From Sphingomonas sp. M1-B02 (lineage in GTDB: Bacteria > Pseudomonadota > Alphaproteobacteria > Sphingomonadales > Sphingomonadaceae): a stretch of 64,000 nt of DNA. The notes beneath the pieces are model-generated. The model made no database searches. It saw only the letters and a list, made by a program, of their open reading frames with translations, and was not told the origin of the DNA. The position numbers and the translations under genes are program-made. Every line of letters begins with the position of its first letter. Position 1 is the first letter of the stretch. This document shows positions 53,456-62,558 of the stretch, one piece after another. Where the stretch lies: contig NZ_CP110679.1 of NCBI RefSeq assembly GCF_026167525.1, positions 1,909,501 through 1,973,500 of the forward strand, in the 5' to 3' direction.

Positions 53456-54541
53456 TCAGGAGTAAGCCCGCATCACATAGGGCCGCGTCGCATAAGGCGG
53501 CGCCAGCGCCTCGACCCACGCCCCATGCGCGTGGGTCAGCGCCACAAGCTGCATCGGCACCTCCCCCGGCCAACCCCGAACCCGCACTTCGTGGCGGTGG
53601 AGATCGCGATTGGGCTCCATCATCACCCAGCCCAGCGGTCGCTCCGCCGTAGCCCGCGCGCCCGCCGCCAGCATCGCATCGGCGATCCGCTGCTGGGTCG
53701 CATCGGGCAGATATTGCCACACCACCGAATGCATCAGCACCCGCGTGACCCCTTCGGCCTGCGACTCGGCCAGCCGCGCCTCGACCCAATCGGCGGCATC
53801 GCCCTCGACCAGATCCACCCCCTCGGCGCGCACCATCGCGATGGTCTTTTCCAGCCGCGCCTGCCGCTCGACATTCTCGACCCAGCAATAGGCTTGGAGC
53901 CGTTCGGCATCGCGATCGCCCGACAGATCGAGCGGCTGGATGTCGACGCCGCGGGTGGAGACGATCTCGACCGCGACATCGGGCGGCGGCGGTCCGCGCC
54001 ACTCGGGCCTGATCTCGACCGGCGAGTCGGCGGGGCCGCTGCGAACCCCGCCCAGGTCGAAGCGATAGCGGTGGATCAGCAGGTTGAGCCCGGCGCTCGA
54101 TCCGATTTCGAGTATTTCGAATTTCGAGCCATAGCGCGCGGCCAAGTGAAGGAGCGCGGTCATCAGCCCGGCCGAGCGGCCCGCTTCGTTGGTCTGCGGG
54201 GGACCGTCCAGCCAGGGCAGCAACTCCGCGTCATGCGTGACGAACACACGCTGCAGGATGGCGGCCACGACATCGGGATCGGAAAGCTGGCCGCTGAAAA
54301 CCGGCGCAAGCGCCCCCACGCCGCGGCGATACAGCGCATGCAGCCCCCCGATCAGCCGCAGCACGAGCGCGTCCGCCACCGGTTCGCCCGGCCAATCGAG
54401 CACGCGCCGCCCGGTCGCGCTCTCTCGCGAAATCGTCGGACCCAGCACGGTGGCGATCCGCGCGGTGATCGGCGCCGCCATCGCCTCGCAATAGCCCGCC
54501 TGGATGCGGAAAGCGTCGCGATTGGTCGGTTCGTCTGCCAC
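53456..54541 (-). CDS. DUF2332 family protein
   Basis: A 361-residue protein using the GTG at 54541 (an upstream GTG at 54589 would leave only two bases to hisG). It starts [20 protein letters not shown] and has [40 protein letters not shown] and [20 protein letters not shown], typical of DUF2332, predicted class I SAM-methyltransferase-like proteins. No known substrate. Divergent from hisG. Confidence 0.9.
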   Translation of the reverse strand: MADEPTNRDAFRIQAGYCEAMAAPITARIATVLGPTISRESATGRRVLDWPGEPVADALVLRLIGGLHALYRRGVGALAPVFSGQLSDPDVVAAILQRVFVTHDAELLPWLDGPPQTNEAGRSAGLMTALLHLAARYGSKFEILEIGSSAGLNLLIHRYRFDLGGVRSGPADSPVEIRPEWRGPPPPDVAVEIVSTRGVDIQPLDLSGDRDAERLQAYCWVENVERQARLEKTIAMVRAEGVDLVEGDAADWVEARLAESQAEGVTRVLMHSVVWQYLPDATQQRIADAMLAAGARATAERPLGWVMMEPNRDLHRHEVRVRGWPGEVPMQLVALTHAHGAWVEALAPPYATRPYVMRAYS

Positions 54542-54591
54542 GGCACCCTTGTTGCGCCCGGCCCACCCCCCAAGTAAAGCCCCGGCCACAC

Positions 54592-55362
54592 ATGCAAGAA
54601 CCGCTCATCCTAGCCGTGCCGAAAGGCCGGATCCTCGACGAGGCGTTGCCGCTCCTCGCGCGCGTCGGGATCGTGCCCGAACCCGCTTTCTCGGACGAGA
54701 AGAGCCGCGCGCTGCGCTTCAAGACCGACAATCCGGCGATCGACCTGATCCGCGTCCGCGCCTTCGACGTGGCGACCTTCGTCGCGCACGGTGCCGCGCA
54801 GCTCGGCATCGTCGGCTCCGACGTGCTGGCCGAGTTCGACTATTCGGAGCTCTATGCGCCGGTCGATCTCGGCATCGGCCATTGCCGCATCTCGGTCGCC
54901 GAGCCCGCCGACATGGCGGAGAAGGACGATCCGCGCGGCTGGAGCCACGTCCGCATCGCCACCAAATATCCCCACATCACCCGCGCCCATTTCGAGGCGC
55001 GCGGCGTGCAGGCCGAATGCGTCAAGCTCAACGGCGCGATGGAGCTGGCTCCGGTGCTGGGCCTCGCCCCGCGGATCGTCGACCTGGTGTCCTCGGGCAA
55101 GACGCTCAAGGAAAATGGCCTGGTCGAGGTCGAGGTGATCGCGCACATAACCTCGCGACTGATCGTCAACCGCGCCGCATTCAAGATGCGCGCGGGCGAA
55201 GTCGTCCCGCTGGTGGATGCATTCCGGAGGGCCGTGGCCCCTCTTAGCCCCTCCCCTTCAGTGGAGGGGTCGGGGGTGGGGGATGTCTCACGGAGACTAG
55301 CGCCCGCGGATAGGCCCCCCCCCAACTCCTCCCCTGAAGGGGAGGGGCGAGAAACGTCATGA
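54592..55362 (+). CDS. hisG: ATP phosphoribosyltransferase HisG (with repeat-encoded tail)
   Basis: First enzyme of histidine synthesis (ATP + PRPP). The core of about 215 residues is the short HisG type: [37 protein letters not shown] and the PRPP-binding [16 protein letters not shown]. The core ends near [12 protein letters not shown]; the final 35-40 residues ([20 protein letters not shown]...) are encoded by a GC-rich intergenic-type repeat and are not part of the usual HisG fold. The stop overlaps the hisD start (ATGA). Short HisG normally needs HisZ, which is not in this window. Confidence 0.93.
   Translation: MQEPLILAVPKGRILDEALPLLARVGIVPEPAFSDEKSRALRFKTDNPAIDLIRVRAFDVATFVAHGAAQLGIVGSDVLAEFDYSELYAPVDLGIGHCRISVAEPADMAEKDDPRGWSHVRIATKYPHITRAHFEARGVQAECVKLNGAMELAPVLGLAPRIVDLVSSGKTLKENGLVEVEVIAHITSRLIVNRAAFKMRAGEVVPLVDAFRRAVAPLSPSPSVEGSGVGDVSRRLAPADRPPPNSSPEGEGRETS
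55247..55348. repeat. GC-rich inverted-repeat element, copy B (inside hisG)
   Basis: A roughly 100-bp element in the 3' end of hisG, homologous to copy A at 52305-52405 in reverse orientation: the central part, read on the minus strand, contains the same CTATCCGCGGGCG block. Here it is translated as the hisG tail, and hisD follows with an ATGA overlap. Confidence 0.8.
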
Positions 55363-56648
55363 TCCGCCTAGACTCCACCATCCCCGGTTTCGCCGCCGCC
55401 TTCACCACCCTAGTCAACGCCCGCCGCGAGGCGGACGAGGACGTCGCGCGCAACGTCACCCACATCATCAAGCGCGTCCGCGACGAAGGCGATGCCGCGG
55501 TCAAGGACCTCACCCGCCTCTTCGACAAGCATGATCTCGACCAGACCGGCTGGGCGATCGATCGCACCGATTGCCTCGCGGCCTGGGAAGGCCTCGAACC
55601 GAGCCTGCGCGACGCACTCGAACTCGCCGCGGAGCGGATCGCGATCTACCACGCCAAGCAGAAGCCCGCGGACAGCGACACGATCGATGCGCAGGGCATC
55701 CGCCTCGGCGCGCGGTGGAGCGCGGTGGACGCGGCCGGCATCTACGTCCCCGGCGGCCGGGCGGCCTATCCCTCCTCGGTGCTGATGAACGCCATCCCCG
55801 CAAAGGCGGCGGGCGTGCGTCGCCTCGTGATGGTCACCCCGACTCCGAACGGCGAGATCAACCCGCTGGTGCTCGCCGCCGCGCACATCGCCGGCGTGGA
55901 CGAGATCTGGCGCGTCGGCGGCGCGCAGGCGGTCGCAGCGCTCGCTTATGGCACCGATCATATCGCGCCGGTCGACGTCATCACCGGCCCGGGCAACGCC
56001 TGGGTCGCGGAGGCCAAGCGCCAGCTCTACGGCGTCGTCGGCATCGACATGGTCGCCGGCCCGTCCGAGATCGTGGTCGTCGCCGACGGCAAGAACGATC
56101 CCGACTGGATCGCCGCCGATCTGCTCAGCCAGGCCGAGCATGATCCGACCAGCCAGTCGATCCTCTTCACCGACGATGCCGCCTTCGCCGATGCCGTCGC
56201 CGCCGCGGTCGACGCCCAGATCCCGATGCTCAGCACCGCCGAGACCGCGCGCACCAGCTGGGACGCCAATGGCGCGATCATCCTGGTGCCGAGCCTGGCC
56301 GAGGCAATCCCCCTGGTCGATCGGCTCGCGCCCGAGCATCTCGAGCTCGCCTGCGACGACGCCGAGGCGCTGTTCGACCTGGTCCGCCATGCCGGCTCGG
56401 TCTTCCTCGGCCGCCACACGCCCGAGGCGGTCGGCGATTATGTCGCGGGGCCCAACCACGTCCTCCCCACCGGCCGCCGCGCGCGCTTCGCGTCGGGGCT
56501 CTCGGTGCTCGATTTCATGAAGCGCACCAGCTTTCTGGCGCTCGACCCGGCCGGACTGGCGGCGATCGGGCCCGCCGCCGTGGCGCTGGCGAATGCCGAG
56601 GGGCTTCCTGCGCATGCCCGGTCGGTGGCGATCCGGTTGACGGACTAG
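55359..56648 (+). CDS. hisD: histidinol dehydrogenase
   Basis: Zinc-dependent NAD enzyme making histidine from histidinol in two steps. 429 residues, full length. Landmarks are [36 protein letters not shown], the zinc-ligand region [34 protein letters not shown] and [23 protein letters not shown] overlaps the hisG stop. Other his genes are not in this window. Confidence 0.97.
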   Translation: MIRLDSTIPGFAAAFTTLVNARREADEDVARNVTHIIKRVRDEGDAAVKDLTRLFDKHDLDQTGWAIDRTDCLAAWEGLEPSLRDALELAAERIAIYHAKQKPADSDTIDAQGIRLGARWSAVDAAGIYVPGGRAAYPSSVLMNAIPAKAAGVRRLVMVTPTPNGEINPLVLAAAHIAGVDEIWRVGGAQAVAALAYGTDHIAPVDVITGPGNAWVAEAKRQLYGVVGIDMVAGPSEIVVVADGKNDPDWIAADLLSQAEHDPTSQSILFTDDAAFADAVAAAVDAQIPMLSTAETARTSWDANGAIILVPSLAEAIPLVDRLAPEHLELACDDAEALFDLVRHAGSVFLGRHTPEAVGDYVAGPNHVLPTGRRARFASGLSVLDFMKRTSFLALDPAGLAAIGPAAVALANAEGLPAHARSVAIRLTD

Positions 56649-56660
56649 CTTTCCATACTT

Positions 56661-56741
56661 CGTCATTCCGGCGAACGCCGGAATCCAGAATCACATGGCC
56701 GTCGCTCCCGACCCTGGATCCCGGCTGTCGCCGCGATGACG
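56661..56741. repeat. diverged copy of the 3875-type inverted repeat
   Basis: Arms 56661-56688 and 56714-56741 are reverse complements with five mismatches over 28 bp and a 25-bp spacer; the arms begin CGTCATTCCGGCGAACGCCG. Same layout as the perfect repeat at 3875-3954. It lies between hisD and the convergent SDR gene and may terminate both. Confidence 0.75.
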
Positions 56742-56761
56742 ATCGTAGAATAGGGTCAAAC

Positions 56762-57508
56762 TTACTTCACCGCCGCATTGCCGCCATCGGCGTAGAGCGC
56801 GGATCCGGCGACGAAGCTGCTCATCGGGCTGGCAAGAAACAGCGCGGCCTGGGCGATCTCCTCGGGCTCGGCGATCCGCTTCATCGCGTGGAGCCCCGCC
56901 GCCCACTCCTTCTGCGCGGTATCACCGGCCGCCGGCGTGTCGGTGCCGCCGGGCAGCAGTGCGTTGGCGCGGATACCCTCGGCGGCGTGATCGGCGGTGA
57001 TGCCCTTGACCAGCCCCATCAGCGCCGCCTTGCTTGTGCCGTAAGCGGCCATGCCGGGGATGCCGACGCTGGTGCCGACGAAGGACGAGACGAAAACGAT
57101 CGAGCCGCCGCCCGAAGCCCGCATCGCCGGGATCTGCGCACGTGCCCCCAGGAATGCGCCGGCCAGATTGGTGCGCATCAGCCCCTCCCAATCTTCGAGC
57201 GACACCGTCTCGATCGGTCCGTAGGCGCCGACGACCCCGGCATTGTTGACGGCCATATCCAGGCCGCCTAGCCGATCCGCTGCTTCGATCAGCGCCCGGT
57301 GCGTCGCTTCCTCGCCTACATCCCCGACGACTGTCGAAGCGCGCCCGCCATCGGCTTCAATCTCCGCCTGCACGTCGGCGAGCGCCGCCTCGTTCCGCCC
57401 ATTGAGCACGACGGCGGCGCCGTTCCGAGCAAAGAGCCGTGCCGTTGCGCGGCCGATGCCGGAGGATGCGCCGGTAACGATCGCTGTCTTTCCTTCGAGT
57501 GTTTGCAT
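56762..57508 (-). CDS. SDR family oxidoreductase
   Basis: A 248-residue classical SDR: GASSGIGRATARLFARNGAA, NNAGVVGAYGPIE, catalytic Ser in FVSSFVG, YGTSK and a C-terminal ALYADGGNAAVK. Resembles glucose/3-oxoacyl dehydrogenase-like SDRs; substrate unknown. Convergent with hisD, start 117 bp from nusB (divergent). Confidence 0.9.
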   Translation of the reverse strand: MQTLEGKTAIVTGASSGIGRATARLFARNGAAVVLNGRNEAALADVQAEIEADGGRASTVVGDVGEEATHRALIEAADRLGGLDMAVNNAGVVGAYGPIETVSLEDWEGLMRTNLAGAFLGARAQIPAMRASGGGSIVFVSSFVGTSVGIPGMAAYGTSKAALMGLVKGITADHAAEGIRANALLPGGTDTPAAGDTAQKEWAAGLHAMKRIAEPEEIAQAALFLASPMSSFVAGSALYADGGNAAVK

Positions 57509-57625
57509 TTCCGTCTCCTTCTGGGCGACGGCTAGGGGCGTGGGCGGCGCCCAGCTTCCCGGCGCTTGCGGCCAAACGGGCGTTTGTCTTTGCCTTGGGC
57601 GGGCTGCGGTCCTATCTGCGCCGCC

Positions 57626-58087
57626 ATGTCCAGTCCCAAAGCCAAGAGCCGTTCAAAGGCCCGCTCCGCCGCTCGGCTCGCCGCCGTTCAGGCGCTCTAC
57701 CAGCACGACATGGAAGCGACTCCGGTCGCGGCCCTGCTCCACGAATTCCACCAGCATCGGCTGGGCGCGACGATCGAGGATGTCGAATATGCCGAAGCCG
57801 ATGTCGGCTTCTTCGACGATCTGGTGAAGGGCGTGACCGCGCGCAGCGATGAGATCAACCGGCTGATCGCCAGCAAGCTGGCCGACGACTGGTCGATGGA
57901 GCGGCTCGACAAGCCGATGCGCCAGGTCCTGCGCGCCGGCGCCTATGAGCTGCTCGCCCGGCCCGACATTCCGGTGGGCGCGGTGATCAACGAATATCTC
58001 GACGTGACCGACGCCTTTTACGACCGTCGCGAAAAGGGCTTCGTCAACGGCCTGCTCGACGCGATCGCGAAGGAAGTGCGCGGGTGA
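57626..58087 (+). CDS. nusB: transcription antitermination factor NusB
   Basis: A 153-residue all-helical protein of the rRNA antitermination complex. SAARLAAVQALYQHDME, LDKPMRQVLRAGAYELLARP and VINEYLDVTDAF, FVNGLLDAIAKEV are the NusB signatures. The ATG at 57626 fits the family start. nusB-thiL-hppA is a common sphingomonad order. Confidence 0.96.
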   Translation: MSSPKAKSRSKARSAARLAAVQALYQHDMEATPVAALLHEFHQHRLGATIEDVEYAEADVGFFDDLVKGVTARSDEINRLIASKLADDWSMERLDKPMRQVLRAGAYELLARPDIPVGAVINEYLDVTDAFYDRREKGFVNGLLDAIAKEVRG

Positions 58088-58090
58088 CCC

Positions 58091-58282
58091 TGTCCTCCCC
58101 GGCACGGGGAGGGGGACCGCCAGCGCAGCTGGTGGTGGAGGGGGCGCGCCACAAAGACGGTCGCAGGCGGATAGCCCCCTCCACCAGCCTTCGGCTGGTC
58201 CCCAGTGCGTGGTCGATCGTGCCCCCGGCACGATCTTGGATTGCCGGGGGCAATCCAACCTCGCACTCCGTGCCGGGGAGGA
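58091..58282. repeat. GC-rich inverted-repeat element between nusB and thiL
   Basis: A 190-bp gap with outer arms CCTCCCCGGCACGGGGAGG and CCGTGCCGGGGAGG, and inner CACCAGC/GCTGGTG style arms. No gene in it. The distal GGGGAGG end also supplies the ribosome-binding site for thiL, so the element doubles as its leader. Confidence 0.7.
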
Positions 58283-58283
58283 T

Positions 58284-59141
58284 ATGAACGAACTAGACTT
58301 CATCGCCGCGCTGCGCAGCCTTCCGCTCCACCCGGGCGCGCAGGGGCTGCGCGACGATTGCGCCATGCTGGCATTCGGCACCGAAACGCTGATCCTCACC
58401 CACGACATGATCGCCGAGGGCGTCCACTACCGCCCTGGCACCAATCCCGCCGACGTGGCCTGGAAATTGGTCGCGGTGAACCTGTCCGACCTCGCCGCCA
58501 AAGGCGCCGAGCCGATCGGCGTGCTGCTCGGCGCCACCCTGCTCGAAGCCAGCGACCGCTTCGTCGCGGGCCTCCGCGAGATCCTCGAAACCTACGCCGT
58601 CATGCTTCTCGGCGGCGACACGATCGCCGTCGCCCCCGGCACCCCCGCAAGCTTCGGCTGCACCGCGATCGGCCGCGCGATCGGCCCGGTTCCCTTGCGC
58701 AGCGGCGCGCAGGCCGGAGACGCACTCTACGTCACCGGCACGATCGGCGCGGCGATGCTCGGCTTCCGCGCGGGCGACGGCCCCGCTTACCTCCGCCCCC
58801 GTCCCAGGCTGGCCGAGGGCCGGGCGCTCGCTCCTATGGTCCACGCGATGATGGACGTCTCCGACGGCCTCCTGCTCGACGCCTCGCGCATGGCCGGGGC
58901 AAGCAACTGCACCGCCGCGATCGAGCTGGACGCGATCCCCTTCGCCGACGGCGTCGCGCCGGACGATCGCATCGCCGCGGCAAGCTGGGGCGACGATTAC
59001 GAGCTATTGTTCGCCGCATCCGCGGATGTGGCGCTGCCCATCCCCGCGACACGCGTCGGGACGATGATCGCGAAGGGGCCCCTCCCCCTCCTGCTCGACG
59101 GCAACTCGCCCCCCGAAAAGCTCGGCTACGCGCATAGTTGA
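58284..59141 (+). CDS. thiL: thiamine-monophosphate kinase
   Basis: Final kinase of thiamine pyrophosphate synthesis. 285 residues from the ATG at 58284. Features: the N-terminal [20 protein letters not shown], Asp-rich metal sites RDDCAML and [30 protein letters not shown] and [24 protein letters not shown]. Slightly short but complete. Confidence 0.95.
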   Translation: MNELDFIAALRSLPLHPGAQGLRDDCAMLAFGTETLILTHDMIAEGVHYRPGTNPADVAWKLVAVNLSDLAAKGAEPIGVLLGATLLEASDRFVAGLREILETYAVMLLGGDTIAVAPGTPASFGCTAIGRAIGPVPLRSGAQAGDALYVTGTIGAAMLGFRAGDGPAYLRPRPRLAEGRALAPMVHAMMDVSDGLLLDASRMAGASNCTAAIELDAIPFADGVAPDDRIAAASWGDDYELLFAASADVALPIPATRVGTMIAKGPLPLLLDGNSPPEKLGYAHS

Positions 59142-59146
59142 GCCGC

Positions 59147-59174
59147 TTGCGCTCGCCCGAACCCCGCTTATACC
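59147..59174 (+). promoter_or_regulatory. possible sigma-70-like promoter for hppA
   Basis: TTGCGC (59147-59152) and TATACC (59169-59174) are separated by 16 bp, about 70 bp before the hppA start. A reasonable but unverified match in an otherwise GC-rich stretch. Confidence 0.4.
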
Positions 59175-59244
59175 TTGGCGACCACGCAACAATCGGCGTT
59201 CGACCGATGCGAGTTCAAAGGTCTTAGGGGAAGGACTTCACCAC

Positions 59245-61488
59245 ATGACGATTGTGTATATTGCCATGGTCTGCGGGCTGATTGCCGTGGCCTATGGCTT
59301 CTTTACCAGCCAGCAAGTGCTCCGCGCACCTGCCGGCAACGAGAAGATGCAGGATATCGCCGCCGCCATCCAGGAAGGGGCGGGCGCCTATCTCACCCGG
59401 CAATATACCGCCATCGCCATCGTCGGCGCGGTCGTCGCGGTGGTGCTGTTCCTCACCCTCGGCTGGCTTTCGACCGCCGGCTTCCTCATCGGCGCCGTGC
59501 TTTCGGGCGTCGCCGGCTTCGTCGGCATGAACATCTCGGTGCGCGCCAACGTCCGCACCGCCGAGGCCGCGCGCACCTCGCTGCAGGGCGGGCTCACCCT
59601 AGCCTTCCGTTCGGGCGCGATCACCGGCATGCTGGTGGCGGGGCTCGGCCTGCTCTCGATCGCGATCATCTTCTGGTATCTGATCGAGCAAGGCGGCTTC
59701 GCCCCCAATTCGCGCGAAGTCATCGCGGCGCTCACCGCGCTCGCGTTCGGCGCGTCGCTCATCTCGATCTTCGCGCGGCTGGGCGGCGGCATCTTCACCA
59801 AGGCGGCCGATGTCGGCGCCGATCTGGTCGGCAAGGTCGAGGCCGGCATCCCCGAGGACGATCCCCGCAACCCCGCCGTCATCGCCGATAACGTAGGCGA
59901 CAATGTCGGCGACTGCGCGGGCATGGCCGCCGACTTGTTCGAAACCTATGTCGTCACGCTCGGCCTCACGATGGTCTCGATCGCGCTGCTGATGACCGGG
60001 CTCGACAGCGATACCCTCATGCGGCTGATGTCGCTGCCGCTGATCATCGGCGGGGTGTGCATCATCACCTCGATCATCGGCACCTATTTCGTCCGCCTCG
60101 GCAAGAGCCAGTCGATCATGGGCGCGCTCTACAAGGGCTTCTGGGTCACCGTCGGCCTCTCGGTCCCCGCAATCTACTTCGCCACCCAATATGCGCTGGG
60201 CGGCGACATGAACGCGCTGCTCGGCGGCCCCAGCGGCCTCAGCGACGCAATCAGCGACACCACCGGCACCGACGCGTTCAGCGCGGTGCTCGCGGCCGGC
60301 CCGAGCTTCACCGGCATGGACCTGTTCTGGTGCATGATGGTCGGCCTGGGCGTCACCGGGCTGCTGGTGTGGATCACCGAATATTATACCGGCACCAATT
60401 ACCGCCCGGTCCGCTCGATAGCCAAGGCATCCGAGACCGGCCACGGCACCAACGTCATCCAGGGCCTGGCGATCAGTCTCGAATCGACCGCGCTGCCGAC
60501 GCTGGTGATCGTCGTCGCGGTGATCGCCACCTATCAGATCGCCGGCATCATCGGCGTCGCCTTCGCCGCCACCTCGCTCCTCGCGCTCGCGGGCATGGTC
60601 GTGGCACTCGACGCCTACGGCCCGGTGACCGACAATGCCGGCGGCATCGCCGAAATGGCGGGGCTCCCGGACGACGTCCGCCATCGCACCGACGCGCTCG
60701 ACGCGGTGGGCAACACCACCAAGGCGGTCACCAAGGGGTACGCCATCGGCTCGGCGGCGCTCGCGGCTTTGGTCCTGTTCGGCGCCTACACCACCGATCT
60801 CGACCATTATTCGGTCGAGCTCGGCCTCACCCAGCCGGTCGATTTCTCGCTCTCCAACCCCTATGTGATCGTCGGCCTGCTGCTCGGCGCGCTGCTCCCC
60901 TACCTCTTCGGCGCGATGGGGATGACCGCGGTGGGCCGCGCGGCCGGCGCGGTGGTCGAGGATGTCCGGCGCCAGTTCCGCGAAAATCCCGGCATCATGG
61001 CGGGCACCAGCCGCCCCAATTACGCGCACACCGTCGACATCGTCACCCGGGCGGCGATCAAGGAGATGATCGTCCCCTCGCTGCTGCCGGTGCTGGCGCC
61101 GGTGGTGGTGTTCTTCGCCATCTCCTGGGTCGCCACCTTCGGCGCGCCCGACATATTGCCGACCGGCTATGACAGCGCCGACGCCTATGGCCGCTCGCAG
61201 GGCTTCGCCGCGGTCGGCGCGCTGCTGCTCGGGGTGATCGTCTCGGGCCTGTTCGTCGCCATCTCGATGACTTCGGGCGGCGGCGCGTGGGACAATGCCA
61301 AGAAATATATCGAGGACGGCAATCATGGCGGCAAGGGCAGCGAGGCGCACAAGGCCGCGGTGACCGGCGACACCGTCGGCGATCCCTATAAGGACACCGC
61401 GGGCCCCGCGGTGAACCCGATGATCAAGATCACCAACATCGTCGCCCTGCTGCTGCTAGCGGCGCTGGCAGGCGGCGGCGCCGGCTGA
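59245..61488 (+). CDS. hppA: membrane-bound proton-translocating pyrophosphatase (K(+)-independent type)
   Basis: A 747-residue integral membrane PPase that couples PPi hydrolysis to proton export. Catalytic loops are intact: [53 protein letters not shown] and the C-terminal [20 protein letters not shown]. The subtype determinant reads [17 protein letters not shown], with Lys where K(+)-dependent enzymes have Ala, so it should be K(+)-independent. About 16 transmembrane helices are expected. Followed by a strong terminator. Confidence 0.97.
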   Translation: MTIVYIAMVCGLIAVAYGFFTSQQVLRAPAGNEKMQDIAAAIQEGAGAYLTRQYTAIAIVGAVVAVVLFLTLGWLSTAGFLIGAVLSGVAGFVGMNISVRANVRTAEAARTSLQGGLTLAFRSGAITGMLVAGLGLLSIAIIFWYLIEQGGFAPNSREVIAALTALAFGASLISIFARLGGGIFTKAADVGADLVGKVEAGIPEDDPRNPAVIADNVGDNVGDCAGMAADLFETYVVTLGLTMVSIALLMTGLDSDTLMRLMSLPLIIGGVCIITSIIGTYFVRLGKSQSIMGALYKGFWVTVGLSVPAIYFATQYALGGDMNALLGGPSGLSDAISDTTGTDAFSAVLAAGPSFTGMDLFWCMMVGLGVTGLLVWITEYYTGTNYRPVRSIAKASETGHGTNVIQGLAISLESTALPTLVIVVAVIATYQIAGIIGVAFAATSLLALAGMVVALDAYGPVTDNAGGIAEMAGLPDDVRHRTDALDAVGNTTKAVTKGYAIGSAALAALVLFGAYTTDLDHYSVELGLTQPVDFSLSNPYVIVGLLLGALLPYLFGAMGMTAVGRAAGAVVEDVRRQFRENPGIMAGTSRPNYAHTVDIVTRAAIKEMIVPSLLPVLAPVVVFFAISWVATFGAPDILPTGYDSADAYGRSQGFAAVGALLLGVIVSGLFVAISMTSGGGAWDNAKKYIEDGNHGGKGSEAHKAAVTGDTVGDPYKDTAGPAVNPMIKITNIVALLLLAALAGGGAG

Positions 61489-61518
61489 TCCGCGCACCTA
61501 CCATGGGCACAGGAACAA

Positions 61519-61550
61519 CCCCGTCCGGAGCCTCTCCGGGCGGGGTTTTT
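61519..61550 (+). terminator. rho-independent terminator of hppA
   Basis: A long GC hairpin (CCCCGTCCGGAG with CTCCGGGCGGGG) at 61519-61545 is followed by TTTTT at 61546-61550, 31 bp after the hppA stop. A classic terminator. Confidence 0.9.
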
Positions 61551-61656
61551 CACGAAGGCGACTCCCCGGCTACGCAGTAGCGTCACGCGCCCGCAGCGTC
61601 GCTGACGCATAAGCCTGCCAAGGCATCCGGACACGCAAAGCGCCGGGGCCCGCCAG

Positions 61657-62475
61657 ATGATCCGCAAGACCATCCGATCGAGTTTGCCTGCGCTCCTTTT
61701 GGGCCTGTCCAGCCTCATCGTCGCCGCCGCGCCCGATCCCTCGGGCAGCGCGATCGAGCAGGCCAGCCTGGCGGGCACCCAGCAGCTCGAGGGCGCGCTG
61801 TTCCACGTCCAGGGCCTCGCGCTCGAGCCCACCCGCATCTGGGTCACCTCGATCGACCAGCCGAACCGCAAGGCCTATCTCCACGAGTTCGACCGGGCCA
61901 GCGGCACGCAACTGCGCCGCCTCGATCTCACCGACGGCGCGCGCTACCATCCCGGCGGCATCTCCGTGTCCGGCGGCTCGATCTGGGTCCCCGTCGCCGA
62001 GCTCAGGCCGAACAGCAGCGCGACCCTCGTCGAAATCGACACCAAAAGCCTGAAGGTGCGCCGGAAAATCCACGTCCCCGATCATCTCGGCTGCGTCGCG
62101 GCCTCGGGCGACACGCTCGTCGCGGGCAATTGGGACAGCAAGCTGCTCTACGTCTTCGACTTGTCGCGCGACGCCCCGCCCCGCACCGTCCGCAACCCGT
62201 CCGCCACCAGCTATCAGGACATCAAGTTCGTCGGCGACCAGTTGGTCGCGGGCGGATCGCAGACCCTGTGGAGCGGCACCCTCGACTGGATCGACTGGCC
62301 CTCGATGCAGCTGAAGCGCACCCTGCGCACCGGCGCCATCGGCCCCGTCCGCCCCCTGGGCCGCGGCGGCCCCTTCACCGGCGAAGGCATGGCGATCGAG
62401 GGGCGCGATCTGTACGTGCTGCCCGAGGATGGGCCGAGCAGGCTGTTTCGGTTTCGGCTGGAGGGGACGGGCTGA
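61657..62475 (+). CDS. DUF6454 exported protein
   Basis: A 272-residue protein with a signal peptide (SSLPALLLGLSSLIVAAA). The mature part looks like a beta-propeller-type repeat: FHVQGLALEPTRIWVTSI, GARYHPGGISVSGGSIWVPV, CVAASGDTLVAGNWDSKLLY and SYQDIKFVGDQLVAGGSQTL, ending GMAIEGRDLYVLPEDGPSRL, as in DUF6454. No known function. Confidence 0.8.
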   Translation: MIRKTIRSSLPALLLGLSSLIVAAAPDPSGSAIEQASLAGTQQLEGALFHVQGLALEPTRIWVTSIDQPNRKAYLHEFDRASGTQLRRLDLTDGARYHPGGISVSGGSIWVPVAELRPNSSATLVEIDTKSLKVRRKIHVPDHLGCVAASGDTLVAGNWDSKLLYVFDLSRDAPPRTVRNPSATSYQDIKFVGDQLVAGGSQTLWSGTLDWIDWPSMQLKRTLRTGAIGPVRPLGRGGPFTGEGMAIEGRDLYVLPEDGPSRLFRFRLEGTG

Positions 62476-62486
62476 ACTGAGCGGCG

Positions 62487-62508
62487 CCCGCCGGTTTGGG
62501 CGGGGTTT
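62487..62508 (+). terminator. weak rho-independent terminator after DUF6454 gene
   Basis: CCCGCC (62487-62492) pairs with GGCGGG (62499-62504) around a GGTTTG loop, followed by GTTT. The short stem and T-run make this only a plausible terminator, but its position 12 bp past the stop fits. Confidence 0.4.
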
Positions 62509-62558
62509 CGCTTGCGCCCACTCCCCGACATGCGCAGAGTTGCGGCCCAGGGGGATGC

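Noticed and set aside
52305..58282. GC-rich repeats considered as a CRISPR array
   Set aside because: Copies are kilobases apart, inverted, partly coding and without regular unique spacers or cas genes.
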